Below are positions 50,601 to 56,679 of a DNA stretch of 56,679 nucleotides, piece by piece; positions within the stretch are counted from its first letter, which is position 1, and every line of letters begins with the position of its first letter. Made by a program: the position numbers and the translations under genes. The notes under the pieces are model-generated. The model saw only the letters and a list, made by a program, of their open reading frames with translations. It did no database searches and was not told the origin of the DNA. The DNA is from an uncultured Oscillospiraceae bacterium (GTDB taxonomy: Bacteria; Bacillota; Clostridia; Oscillospirales; Oscillospiraceae), in NCBI GenBank assembly GCA_944386845.1, contig CALXCP010000137.1, positions 1 through 56,679 of the forward strand, in the 5' to 3' direction.

Positions 50601-53526
50601 CACCACCAGCTATACCTACAACGGAATTGACCTTGTGACCAACATCAACTATAATGGAGGCAAAGAGGTCGACTACGCCTACAACGCGGTGGGCGATCTG
50701 GTACGGATGGAGGACTGGACGGGGGTCAACACCTTCGAATACAACCTGCTCAGCCAGCTGAAATCGGTCACCGACCACAAGGGGAATGTGGTTTCGTACA
50801 CCTATGACGACAATGGCAACAAGACCTCTCTCACCTACCCCGATGACACCACGGTGACCTACACCTACGACGGGGTGGGCAACCTGACCAGCGTGACCGA
50901 GAGCGACGGCCGGACCACCACCTATACCTACGACGGCATGGGCCGTCTGGTGAAGATGGAGTACCCCCACGGCTGGGTGGAGGAGTACGAATACGACGCG
51001 GTGGGACAGCTGCTGCGTGTGACGGATACCGACCCCAGCGGGAAGGACATGAAGCAGCAGAAGCATGTCTACGAGTACGACGAGTGCGGGAACCTGGTCT
51101 ATGAGTACATGCGGGGCAACGGCACCGGCGAGGCGACGGTGGAGAACACCTACACCTACGACGCGCTGCACCGCCTCACCGGAGCGGTGGAGAATTACGG
51201 GAACCAGAGCCGGAGCTATGTATACGACAGCCTGGGGAACCTGACCTATGAGAGCAACAGCAACAACGAGGCCCGGGACTACAAGCTGAACGACCTGAAC
51301 CAGGTGACGGAGAAGACGGACGCCAAGGGGAAGGAGAGCACCTATTACACCTACGACGGCCGCGGCAACCTGATCCTGGAGGAGTACGGGAAGAACAACA
51401 AGCGGGAGGTCATCGCGGAGTACACCTACGACGAGACCAACCGCATGGTGCTGGGCGAGAACAGCAGCGCTGAGACCAGCGCGTACGAGATCAACGGCCT
51501 GGGCGCGCTGGTGGAGCAGACCTGGGTGATCGCGAAGAACGGGTACGGCTATCACGATGTGGACGCCGCGGTGGAGGAGCCCGCCCCCGAGGTGCCGGAG
51601 ATCCCCGAGCAGGCTGAGACCGGCGAGGAGACCACTGAGCCCGAGGTCCCCGAGGTCACCGAGCCGGAGGAGCCGGAGACCGGCGTGAACAACGAGGGCA
51701 ACGGCAACGACAACGGAAACACCGGCAACGGCCACGACAAGGGCAACAGCGGTAAGGGGGACGGCGCCGCCGAGGAGACGCCCGCCCAGCCCGAGACCGG
51801 CAGCGAGCCCATTGAGCCCGAGGTCACGGAGCCCGAAACCCCCGAGACCGGCGAGGAAGTCATCGAGCCCGAGACCCCCGAGATCACCGAGACCACCGAG
51901 CCCGAACAGCCTGAGGCGACTGAGCCGGCGGAGACCCCGGAGACCCCGGAAATCCCGGAGGCCGAGACCACCCTGCCCGACGAGGCGGTGAGCGTGGCCA
52001 CGACTCTGGAGCCCGGCGTGACCCTGCTGGTGAGCAACGGCAAGGGCAACAGTGACAAGAAGGACCCGGATAAGCCCACCGGCAGCGATGTGAAGAAGAC
52101 CAGCACGGTGGTGAAGCAGTTCGTGGTGGACTACACCACCGAGACCTTCGAGCCGCTGATGGAGCACGAGGTCAACGGCCTGGACTACAAGTATGTGTAC
52201 GGCAATGACCGGCTCAGCGTGGACATCTGGAGCGTGAACAACTCCGGCTCCATCGTGGAGAACGGGGACCACATCCGGCTGTACTACCACATGGACTATC
52301 TGGGCACCGCCGACTACCTCACCAGCCCGGTGTCCCTGCGTGTGGAGGCCTGGACCCACTACAACGAGTGGGGAGAGATCACCCACAACGCGGTGCTCAA
52401 CTGCGGGCAGCGGGAGCTGGACCTGGTGAAGCGGTACGCCACCCACGACTACGACGCGGTGCTGGACCTGTACTACGCCAAGGCGAGGATGTACGACGCG
52501 GAGCGCCGGCAGTTCAACAGCGTCGATTCCATCCTGGACCCCAGCGTCTACGACCTGAAGACCTACACCGACGATCCCGTGCAGTTCGTGCAGTACCTGT
52601 ATGTGCAGAATCAGCCGCTCAACTTCATTGACCCGTTGGGGCTTAACTCCGTTGCAGCAACGATTCGTTGGGGAAGCACGGCATGGCCGCTGGTGGCAAT
52701 TGATGGCCCGATTCCTGCCGGAGATTTGATTTATGTTGTGGGATATGGAGTTTGTGTCCTGGTTGACTCTGGAATTGCGTATTATTCTGCCAATGCGGTA
52801 TGGGATATGGTTCAGAATATAGCGGACGCAAAAGCAAATGGACTTGTAATCCCCGTTAGTGAAGCAGAGGCACAGCTGCAGCAAGAATTAAAAGCAGCGT
52901 CTACGCTTCAAAGCTTTAGTGAAGTCCGCACTTATAGTGAGGAATTAGATTCCCTGATTGACGAATATATCGCTTTGGCGCCAAATGTAATCGGAGCCAG
53001 AGAGATGAATGCAAGCGTTAACAGTTACGGAGCGTTTGCGGTTGATTTTGTAAATAGTGCGTTCGCGAACAGAATGGAGATTTCAGCGGACGAGTATTTT
53101 ACAGAATTAAAGTGTGATGCGACGGCTATCATTCAGGACGGGGGAGTAAAGCGTACCTCCGATTGGAGCGTCTATGCGCTCGTGACAAAAGATGTACACA
53201 AAGTCTTTTATATTGGTATGACTAATGATCCATCGCGTCGTTTAGCCGAGCATAGACGGAGCGACAAAGCAGTGTTATTCCAAGGCTTTGAAATGAGAAC
53301 ACTTAAAACTGGAATCCCAACGCGCCAGGAAGCGCGGGTACATGAGCAAATTTACATGACAGCTTTTTTCACGGAGATATGTGAAGCAAAAGCCAACAAA
53401 ATAAGGAGTATATCTTCGTCTAAGCTGATGACAGGGCAAGTGAGAGACATCCTGCTCAGCATTGCGGCAGATGTAGCGGAAAATGAACTTTTAGCGCTTA
53501 TGGACGAGGTACACTTCACGCGGTAA
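44677..53526 (+). CDS. RHS/YD-repeat polymorphic toxin with GIY-YIG-like C-terminal domain
   Basis: The 2949-residue protein starts at ATG 44677 (AAGGTGG 6 nt upstream). It has a signal peptide (VALVLVAALLAGLIPLGTAA), an N-terminal domain of about 280 residues, an RHS start (DPVDLLTGSF, residue 315) and some 80-90 YD repeats (TYTYDxxGNL type, counted from length). A proline/glutamate-rich linker lies at 51550-52010. The RHS core closes with KARMYDAERRQFNSVDS and NFIDPLGLN, where such proteins are usually cleaved. The variable tip from about residue 2656 is lower in GC and contains VYALVTKD, FYIGMTNDPSRRLAEHRR and EARVHEQ, the order of a GIY-YIG nuclease. It probably encapsulates and delivers a DNA-cutting toxin to rivals; delivery route is inferred. 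Confidence 0.88.
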   Translation: MKEKRTQRTHGRRLVALVLVAALLAGLIPLGTAAAAEIPVGSIAINAQMQSAFTGKPISTYYAEEGLAYGNYYQNPAALSMTCDSPLEWTLFSFAIHNNQNVQIELYEMSDEYQASLENPVGLSRNDASATEPEEFLGEYLGYVAAIQITEVATPSAEEGWYDYVPLTPGELHDLARDYVLAGTQPTKMDDVLVYGIYGEPYESEPETPSITTSSVHVSEDFEYQEELAFSVPMDGTIQNYFLWDGTVVDKNGDLVEVDYTSGATKYVIVVTPETEENKIYNQFISFIVDPQSTYDIALILEQYPELVEVLTEDPVDLLTGSFTWDYTDMALYGQYDLEFSRHYESSQYKQDLGLGLGWSNDYFMDLSVGGQTATVTLGNGKHLYFSRDNAGNFYAPDGSAFQLAWTGAAYQLTHQDGTVYTFNEDEQLTSVATLDGDVRTFTYAGELPASVSNESGTLTFSYADGHLAAVTDSAGRVTSYAYEGDLLTTVTNIDGDTLRYTYDENDRLTTVENFNGQVYVRNTYDDRGRVVEQYVQDQDTYTITYDPEAQVNTCVGASGTYLAIGYDEVGRIVEVTTTDGTQTVTYDDRNLRASETDRLGNTTYYEHDDAGNITKITYPDGTTESFTYNADNQVTSATDRNGNTVSYEYNGQHDLVRYTDALGNTTTYTYDGSHNLTAAEDTLGNRTTYTYDSQGNCTSVTDPLGGKTEYSYDGQGRLITVTEADGTVTSYSYTDAGKLVCITDAQGNQQTYTVDGNGFNTGESDWIGNLTAYTYDTQNNITSITDPLGNKTTYTYDTAGNMTAVTDANGSTVSYTYDPEGRVVSMTDGMGNTWQYEYDANGQLTKTIDPLGGEVVNQYDEMGRTTAVTDALGGTTSYTYDNVGNTTGEQDALGHSASYVYDANGNLVQSTDRNGAVTTYTYDSENRLTKVTDALGGETTYTYDALGQVVKTVTPGGQESSAVYDALGRTVSETNARGYATQYVYDTLGRVTQAVNPDGTSISYTYDANGQVLSTTDELGRVTSYAYDDNGRLTAITDAMSGVTVYTYDAVGNVTGITDPLGQTTTYTYNGNNAVATVTDPAGGVVTYGYNAAGALASVQDARGGVTTYAYDLNGNLTSTTDAEGNVVTNRYDALNRLTEVEDGRGNTTVYVYDNEGNVTSETDREGSTQTMVYDALGRMTALTDRNGHTWTFAYDADGNLTQSTDPLNHSTAYTYDGNGNLTATTSPLGAVHTAVYDAMDRQTAETDALGYTTSYSYDAAGQLIGVANKDGTTVTYTYDALGNLLSTVNELGDTVSMTYDANGQLLTATDAEGGVTAYTYDSRGNITSVTTPMGFVTAYGYDANSNITSVTAPDGTVTAYGYDLLNQLTTVTDPMQGTTTYVYDANGNIASMTDAEGYTVSMTYDGEDRITAVKDARGNTWTYEYDGEGNLTMGADPEGNFVTKSYDGAGQLVEETDRNGNSWSYTYDADGRMTTKTDPLGYVTTYTYDAEGNLLTETTELGRVTSYTYDAMGRVTSETDPMGHVVTFYYDGLGQLIGMTNKDGTTVSYTYDGNGNNLTVTDEEGYVVTYTYDADGRMTKLTNARGYDTRYEYDSVGNLVKTIDALNGETSRVYDANGNLLSETDTEGNTTSYTYDKLGQVLTVTDPEGNVTATEYDGNGNIVKVTQADGAEITYAYDKADRLTAFVDAEGYTHSYTYDGNGNVITETDGNGNVTHYTYDGLDRLVGKTDAEGGVSSKTYDADGRLTRVVDEEGAVTTYVYDDCDRVVSMTNAEGGVTSYTYDEMDRVLTVTDPEGGVVTYTYTDRGDIATVTDQEGYVTSYEYDGNRNMVKKTTEDGDTTYVYDPLDRLISTTTPDGLTETTEYDGEGRVVSRTDKGGHTTQYIVDGNGNTVEVIDALGNSTLFEYDSMGNLVKTSLHRVDGQDGVDSWEITLYEYDSRGLTTKQIDALGNVTTYAYDGNGNLVSKTDADGYTTSYTYNGIDLVTNINYNGGKEVDYAYNAVGDLVRMEDWTGVNTFEYNLLSQLKSVTDHKGNVVSYTYDDNGNKTSLTYPDDTTVTYTYDGVGNLTSVTESDGRTTTYTYDGMGRLVKMEYPHGWVEEYEYDAVGQLLRVTDTDPSGKDMKQQKHVYEYDECGNLVYEYMRGNGTGEATVENTYTYDALHRLTGAVENYGNQSRSYVYDSLGNLTYESNSNNEARDYKLNDLNQVTEKTDAKGKESTYYTYDGRGNLILEEYGKNNKREVIAEYTYDETNRMVLGENSSAETSAYEINGLGALVEQTWVIAKNGYGYHDVDAAVEEPAPEVPEIPEQAETGEETTEPEVPEVTEPEEPETGVNNEGNGNDNGNTGNGHDKGNSGKGDGAAEETPAQPETGSEPIEPEVTEPETPETGEEVIEPETPEITETTEPEQPEATEPAETPETPEIPEAETTLPDEAVSVATTLEPGVTLLVSNGKGNSDKKDPDKPTGSDVKKTSTVVKQFVVDYTTETFEPLMEHEVNGLDYKYVYGNDRLSVDIWSVNNSGSIVENGDHIRLYYHMDYLGTADYLTSPVSLRVEAWTHYNEWGEITHNAVLNCGQRELDLVKRYATHDYDAVLDLYYAKARMYDAERRQFNSVDSILDPSVYDLKTYTDDPVQFVQYLYVQNQPLNFIDPLGLNSVAATIRWGSTAWPLVAIDGPIPAGDLIYVVGYGVCVLVDSGIAYYSANAVWDMVQNIADAKANGLVIPVSEAEAQLQQELKAASTLQSFSEVRTYSEELDSLIDEYIALAPNVIGAREMNASVNSYGAFAVDFVNSAFANRMEISADEYFTELKCDATAIIQDGGVKRTSDWSVYALVTKDVHKVFYIGMTNDPSRRLAEHRRSDKAVLFQGFEMRTLKTGIPTRQEARVHEQIYMTAFFTEICEAKANKIRSISSSKLMTGQVRDILLSIAADVAENELLALMDEVHFTR

Positions 53527-53559
53527 CACAGATAAATTTGCGCTGAGGAGGGGTGCCCT

Positions 53560-54489
53560 ATGGGGACCTGGAGCACAGCATTTTATGGAGACGACCTGAC
53601 CTGCGATGTCCGGGACGATTACCTACACAATCTCCGGCTGAAGGACAGTCCGGAGGAGGCGGTGAAAAAGCTGGTGGCGGAGTTTCAGCCTGACGCAGAC
53701 CCGGACGAGGGGTATCTGTTCTGGCTGGCCCTTGCGGACATCCAGTGGAAGTACGGACATCTCACCCAGGAGCTGCGGGAAAAGGTGTTGGCGATTCTGG
53801 CGACGGATGCAGACAGCAGACGCTGGGAGGAGGCGTCGGCCGCGGACCGGAAAAAGCGGGTTGCAGTCCTGGAGTCTCTTCGGGAGCGGCTGGCGTCTCC
53901 CCAGCCAGCATATAAGAAGGTGGCGCCATATCGCGGAGAGAAATCGCCATGGAAAGTGGGCGACATGATTTCCATCCGTTTTGGGCTGGTGGACGCATGG
54001 ATCCAGCATGCGGCGACGAACGAGCTGTCTGAGCCGGAGAAGTGGCGCCTCTTCCACGGAAAATACGGAGTGGCCCAGGTGGTCACCCTCTGCCGACAGG
54101 AGAATGAACGGGAACAAGTGGTAAATGAATACCCTGTTCTGGTCATGTATGACTGGGTGGGAGACCGGCCGATTCAATGGGAAGAGGCGGAAAAACTTAC
54201 TGAAATAGTCCCATTCTCCAGTGGGGGGAAAAGCAGTTATTGTAATATTATTTTGCGCCCTGGAAAGGCAGACAAGACAAGAGATGAAATCTGCGTAATC
54301 GGAAACAGAAAAACTGTTCCAAATAAGGCAAAGGGCTGGACTCCAGAATCTTTTTACAGCATTTTTGGCTATTTGAGCATCCATAGTTGTAGCAGTCTTT
54401 ACTACTCCGCAATTGAATTTTGGGTCAAGAATGGATATATCACACATAAAGGAATCGGAGGTAGTATGTTAAAAGCAGAGGAGCGTTGA
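53560..54489 (+). CDS. candidate immunity protein of the RHS toxin
   Basis: ATG 53560 follows GAGGAGGGG 33 nt after the toxin stop. The 309-residue product opens with GTWSTAFYGDDLTCDVRDDY, a start seen in proteins next to RHS genes in Firmicutes, and continues with FWLALADIQWKYGHLTQELR and a second part (SPWKVGDMISIRFG). GC content drops in the last third, as in the toxin tip, so the part may have changed together with the tip. No signal peptide, so it stays in the cytoplasm, where it would protect the producer. The role is inferred from position; the family name is not certain. Confidence 0.62.
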   Translation: MGTWSTAFYGDDLTCDVRDDYLHNLRLKDSPEEAVKKLVAEFQPDADPDEGYLFWLALADIQWKYGHLTQELREKVLAILATDADSRRWEEASAADRKKRVAVLESLRERLASPQPAYKKVAPYRGEKSPWKVGDMISIRFGLVDAWIQHAATNELSEPEKWRLFHGKYGVAQVVTLCRQENEREQVVNEYPVLVMYDWVGDRPIQWEEAEKLTEIVPFSSGGKSSYCNIILRPGKADKTRDEICVIGNRKTVPNKAKGWTPESFYSIFGYLSIHSCSSLYYSAIEFWVKNGYITHKGIGGSMLKAEER

Positions 54490-54560
54490 AGGAGTAGTGA
54501 GGACACGAATTAGGGGCCTGCAGCCCTGTTTATGCCTATGAAAAACTAAGATAGTTTTTA

Positions 54561-54599
54561 CCGGGGCCGCTGTCTCGAACAACGGGACAGCGGCCCCGG
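54561..54599 (+). terminator. GC-rich hairpin upstream of the rhs fragment
   Basis: CCGGGGCCGCTGTC (54561-54574) pairs perfectly with GACAGCGGCCCCGG (54586-54599). No T-run. It shares its core with the hairpin at 54809-54839. Confidence 0.6.
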
Positions 54600-54619
54600 G
54601 GGAACCACCCGGTCTGCCC

Positions 54620-54769
54620 CCCGGCCTGACCCTGCTGGTGAGCAACGGCAAGGGCAACAGCGACAAGAAGGACCCGGATAAGCCCACCGGCAGCGATGTG
54701 AACAAGACCAGCACGGTGGTCAAGCAGTTCGTGGTGGACTACACCACCGAGACCTTCGAACTACTGTGA
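54620..54769 (+). pseudogene. orphan rhs fragment
   Basis: The 140 nt 54620-54759 match 52012-52151 inside the RHS gene with four differences. The reading frame is kept and then stops at TGA 54767-54769. It corresponds to the linker part just ahead of the RHS core end, and has no start codon or tip of its own. It lies after the candidate immunity gene between two related hairpins. It may be a leftover of a tip exchange or a recombination substrate. Confidence 0.8.
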
Positions 54770-54808
54770 GAAAAAATCAGAAGGATCAAAAAATGATGCC
54801 ACAAGAGA

Positions 54809-54839
54809 GGCCGCTGTCCCGAAGTCCGGGGCAGCGGCC
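54809..54839 (+). terminator. GC-rich hairpin after the rhs fragment
   Basis: GGCCGCTGTCCC (54809-54820) pairs with GGGGCAGCGGCC (54828-54839, one wobble pair), followed by CTTCTGTTATT. The gap 54840-55086 shows nothing that I can support as a gene; a GC-rich stem before GGCTTTTTTAT near 55045 may be a further terminator. Confidence 0.6.
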
Positions 54840-55086
54840 CTTCTGTTATTCGGAGGCATTTGCCGCCTGACGGCGCAGGCCAGGCCCTGCGGTCGATAAC
54901 AGACATAGAGGTGTTGCCCAATTTCGAGAGCGCCGGAGCGCGGCGCCAGGCGACTCATCGGCCCTGGCTTTCCCCTCCGACTGCTCTCCGACCCAGCAGA
55001 CCCTGTTGCCGGCCTCGCACCAGAACGCGGGTCCGGCGGCTTTTTTATACAGCCCCGGCACGGTGTAAGGTGTCGGGGGCCTCCGG

Positions 55087-55120
55087 CTTCTGAAATTTTG
55101 ACTTCTCAAAATTTCAGAAG
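55087..55120 (+). repeat. 15-bp perfect inverted repeat ahead of the sigma-like gene
   Basis: CTTCTGAAATTTTGA (55087-55101) pairs with 55106-55120 around CTTC. The ribosome site ACGGAGGA begins shortly after. No T-run, so an operator or a leader hairpin affecting translation is more likely than a terminator. Confidence 0.65.
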
Positions 55121-55137
55121 AAACGGAGGACTGCCAT

Positions 55138-55557
55138 ATGGCAGAGAATAAGAAATATCAGCTCAGGATCGACGGCGCCCCGGTGGAGGTCGCCGGGGAG
55201 ATTTATCATGCCTACCACGCGATGGAACGCCACGCCCGCGTGCTGGAGGAAAAAGACAGACGCAACGGAACCGTCCTGTACAGCGACCTGGACGCGGGCG
55301 GACTGCTTGGCGTCGAGATGCTCCGGGATGAAAATGCCGAATCCGTGGAGGACGCCGCGATCCGCCTCGTTTTGACGGAGACGCTCCGCCGCTGCATCAA
55401 GAAGCTCCCGGAGCCTGACCGCAGGCTGATTTGCGCGCTCTACTTCAGGGGCCTCACGGAGCGAGAGTACGCCAGGTGGTTAAAGATCTCCCAGAAGAGC
55501 GTCAACAAGCGTCACAGGAAGGTACTGAAGAAATTGTGCAAAATGATGAAAATTTAA
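55138..55557 (+). CDS. sigma-70 region-4 type ICE protein
   Basis: The 139-residue product starts at ATG 55138 after GGAGGA. Its N-terminus (YQLRIDGAPVEVAGEIYHAY) and the conserved ESVEDAAIRLVLTETLRRCI are those of the sigma-like protein that lies before the recombination genes in Tn1549/Tn916-like elements. The C-terminal part is a region-4 helix-turn-helix (LPEPDRRLICALYFRGLTER, then LKISQKSVNKRHRKVL). It lacks region 2, so it acts as a DNA-binding regulator rather than a full sigma factor. It probably controls excision or transfer genes. A terminator follows. Confidence 0.85.
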   Translation: MAENKKYQLRIDGAPVEVAGEIYHAYHAMERHARVLEEKDRRNGTVLYSDLDAGGLLGVEMLRDENAESVEDAAIRLVLTETLRRCIKKLPEPDRRLICALYFRGLTEREYARWLKISQKSVNKRHRKVLKKLCKMMKI

Positions 55558-55570
55558 AATTCTGGTTCTC

Positions 55571-55609
55571 AACCCCCCTCTGAACTCGGCTTAATAGTGA
55601 GGGGGTTTC
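55571..55609 (+). terminator. intrinsic terminator
   Basis: AACCCCCCTC (55571-55580) pairs with GAGGGGGTT (55599-55607) with one bulge, followed by TTCCTCTT. It ends the sigma-like gene. Confidence 0.7.
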
Positions 55610-56196
55610 CTCTTGCGGTCCTTGAAAACCGAATACCCGATGATCTGGATACCTTCCTGACGGGGCCCTTTGAACAAGGGCGAGCGACGCTGGAGGATGC
55701 GCCAAGACCACCTGTGCAGACTGCGTCTGCATCCATGACGGCCAAACAAGGTGCCGAGCGGATCCATCCGTCCACAAAACAGCCTGTGGCGGGCTGTATC
55801 GCAATGACTCCGTCAGGGACAATGATACTTCCGTCCCGTCCCAGCCCCCGGTGAAACGGGGACCACGCAAGGAGGGCGGCCGCGAGAGATCCTCGCGGGG
55901 GTGAGACTCCCATGACGCGGTGGAGCCAGCCGCGGTCCAGATGGTCGCCCTGTTGCCTGGGGAAGTAGTGTCGAATACAGGCGCATACGAGACAACACAA
56001 CTGTGAAGTCTTAATATCAGAAGCCATGGGGATCGCTCCTGTTTTCCCAATCGTCCTTTCGTTGACCGGAACTTGCCATATGTGCGGCCATTCCAACCAG
56101 ACGAGGGCTGGGCCGCAGGAGCGATCCCCAATTTTTGCGGTATCAACTGCAGGTTATTGAACATCAAGAAAAGTGAAACAAAAGCTGTGGGAAACG
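55610..56196. other. 590-nt non-coding region with a long-range inverted repeat
   Basis: No convincing gene is seen; open frames on the minus strand lack ribosome sites and coding character. A perfect 15-bp repeat, TGGGGATCGCTCCTG (56027-56041) and its complement (56116-56130), encloses 74 nt and is followed by ATTTTTGCGG, which suggests a structured transcript ending there. Such a non-coding stretch follows the sigma-like gene in related ICEs. Confidence 0.5.
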
Positions 56197-56349
56197 ATGT
56201 CTAACAGCAAACGGAGTGAGCAACAGATGGTCACAGACCGCGATCATCTGAGCATAGATATATGTGTACTTTGGCCTTTAGTTGAAATTTATCAGAAACT
56301 GTATCACCAAAAATTCCTACGAAACCGATATGCCCCTAAACATGAGTGA
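56197..56349 (+). CDS. small ORF, unknown function
   Basis: ATG 56197 opens 50 codons (begins MSNSKRSEQQMVTDRDHLSI) with a central tryptophan and tyrosine-rich part and a basic end. The ribosome site (GTGGGAAA) is weak. It lies just before a terminator. Position ahead of the recombinase suggests an ICE housekeeping role, but support is thin. Confidence 0.35.
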   Translation: MSNSKRSEQQMVTDRDHLSIDICVLWPLVEIYQKLYHQKFLRNRYAPKHE

Positions 56350-56365
56350 ATATGGCGATTTTAGT

Positions 56366-56396
56366 CCGTACCGATGATCGGTACGGGCTCCTTTTT
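56366..56396 (+). terminator. intrinsic terminator
   Basis: CCGTACCGA (56366-56374) pairs with TCGGTACGG (56378-56386), followed by GCTCCTTTTT. Confidence 0.8.
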
Positions 56397-56453
56397 GCGC
56401 TCAGGCGCAAGTTGGAAAATGCTGGAGCATAGAATCCACCGAGGAGGTGTGTC

Positions 56454-56588
56454 ATGAAAGAAAAGACTCTTTCTGTTTTCTGCACGTATTCTGAAGCCGG
56501 GCCGCTGGCGGTGGATTTGATCCGGGAATCCTTTCACTTTTTTCTGAAAAAAGAACTGATTGCCCTGGATATTCGCCCGCAGATGTAG
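56454..56588 (+). CDS. small ORF ahead of the recombinase gene
   Basis: ATG 56454 has a very good GAGGAGG site. The 44-residue product (begins MKEKTLSVFCTYSEAGPLAV, then LIRESFHFFLKKELIAL) is a short amphipathic protein. Small genes of this type often precede large serine recombinase genes in Firmicutes elements. No function is known; the good ribosome site and spacing to the next gene support it as real. Confidence 0.6.
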   Translation: MKEKTLSVFCTYSEAGPLAVDLIRESFHFFLKKELIALDIRPQM

Positions 56589-56632
56589 TATGGTTGGGAC
56601 GGTGAATGGCCGCTTATCTCAGGAGGTATAGC

Positions 56633-56679
56633 ATGTACTTAGAGATAAGCAATCCCATGGATTACCATGCGGCTTTATA
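56633..56679 (+). CDS. probable large serine recombinase, first 15 codons
   Basis: ATG 56633 follows AGGAGG at ideal spacing. Only 15 residues are visible (MYLEISNPMDYHAAL). A Y-x-A-A-L-Y start is typical of the catalytic domain of large serine recombinases, where R-L-S follows. The gene position at the ICE end fits an excision and integration enzyme. The call rests on very little sequence and on context. Confidence 0.45.
   Translation, partial: MYLEISNPMDYHAAL

Noticed and set aside
45700-51500. Regularly repeated DNA resembling an array
   Set aside because: The period follows codons of YD repeats inside one open frame. There are no unique spacers or cas genes, so it is not CRISPR.
44632-52884. 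Antisense open frame of about 2750 codons across the RHS gene
   Set aside because: It is a by-product of the repeated, GC-rich YD-repeat codons on the plus strand. Its translation is a low-complexity V/G/H/L series with no start context or domain.
55502-56167. Minus-strand frame of 221 codons right of the sigma-like gene
   Set aside because: No ribosome site, biased composition, and it runs through the terminator and the long-range repeat.

Overview
The window is high-GC Firmicutes DNA, most likely from an Oscillospiraceae/Clostridia-type gut bacterium. The conjugation proteins resemble the Tn1549 / Clostridioides CD1110 group of integrative conjugative elements (ICEs), and ribosome binding sites are strong AGGAGG types with ATG, GTG and TTG starts. 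No rRNA or housekeeping operon is present. Most of the window (about 4.9 kb to the right edge) reads as one ICE. Neither ICE end is visible: the right edge cuts a probable large serine recombinase gene, and the left boundary is not identified. The genus is an inference.

Layout. (1) 1-4.6 kb: a defence strip with a partial AIPR abortive-infection gene (minus), a Fic gene with a broken 5' end (minus), a diverged tRNA-Ala(GGC) and an AbiEi/AbiEii type IV toxin-antitoxin pair. (2) 4.8-14.3 kb: a tightly packed plus-strand run of ICE accessory genes: two ArdA-like antirestriction proteins, a protein with ADP-ribosyltransferase-like motifs, DUF4314 and DUF3849 proteins, a winged-helix protein and a D12-class adenine methylase. 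(3) 14.3-21.3 kb: a surface module: membrane-anchored protein, sortase, CAP-domain protein and a 1470-residue thioester/Cna_B adhesin ending exactly at LPRTGY. (4) 21.4-31.6 kb: the mating channel: VirB2-like, VirB6-like, a cytosine methylase split into two genes, RHH protein, PrgI/VirB3-like, VirB4 with its N-terminal partner, LytM hydrolase and DUF6103 protein, with an HNH-type gene and tag inserted in antisense. (5) 31.8-39.6 kb: candidate oriT, RHH accessory protein, a 150-bp MITE-like insertion, MobP-type relaxase, a toxin-antitoxin island (mazEF, zeta system) bounded by a duplicated gene start, TOPRIM protein, VirD4 coupling protein and a small wHTH protein. (6) 39.8-54.8 kb: XRE regulator, ECF sigma factor, membrane anti-sigma-like protein, secreted proteins, a 2949-residue RHS/YD-repeat polymorphic toxin with a GIY-YIG-like tip, a candidate immunity gene and an orphan rhs fragment. 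(7) 55.1-56.7 kb: sigma-70 region-4 gene, structured non-coding DNA, two small ORFs and the start of the recombinase.

How it may work together. Relaxase, RHH protein, oriT, VirD4, VirB4, the VirB6/VirB3/VirB2-like proteins and the LytM hydrolase form a Gram-positive type IV DNA-transfer machine. Sortase, adhesin and CAP protein probably aid cell contact. ArdA-like proteins and methylases would protect incoming DNA from restriction. The most notable observation is three promoter-like sites of one sequence (TGTCCCAAAA, 11 nt, CGACATA) upstream of the anti-sigma operon, a secreted-protein gene and the RHS toxin, suggesting that the ICE-borne ECF sigma factor controls an envelope-triggered toxin regulon.
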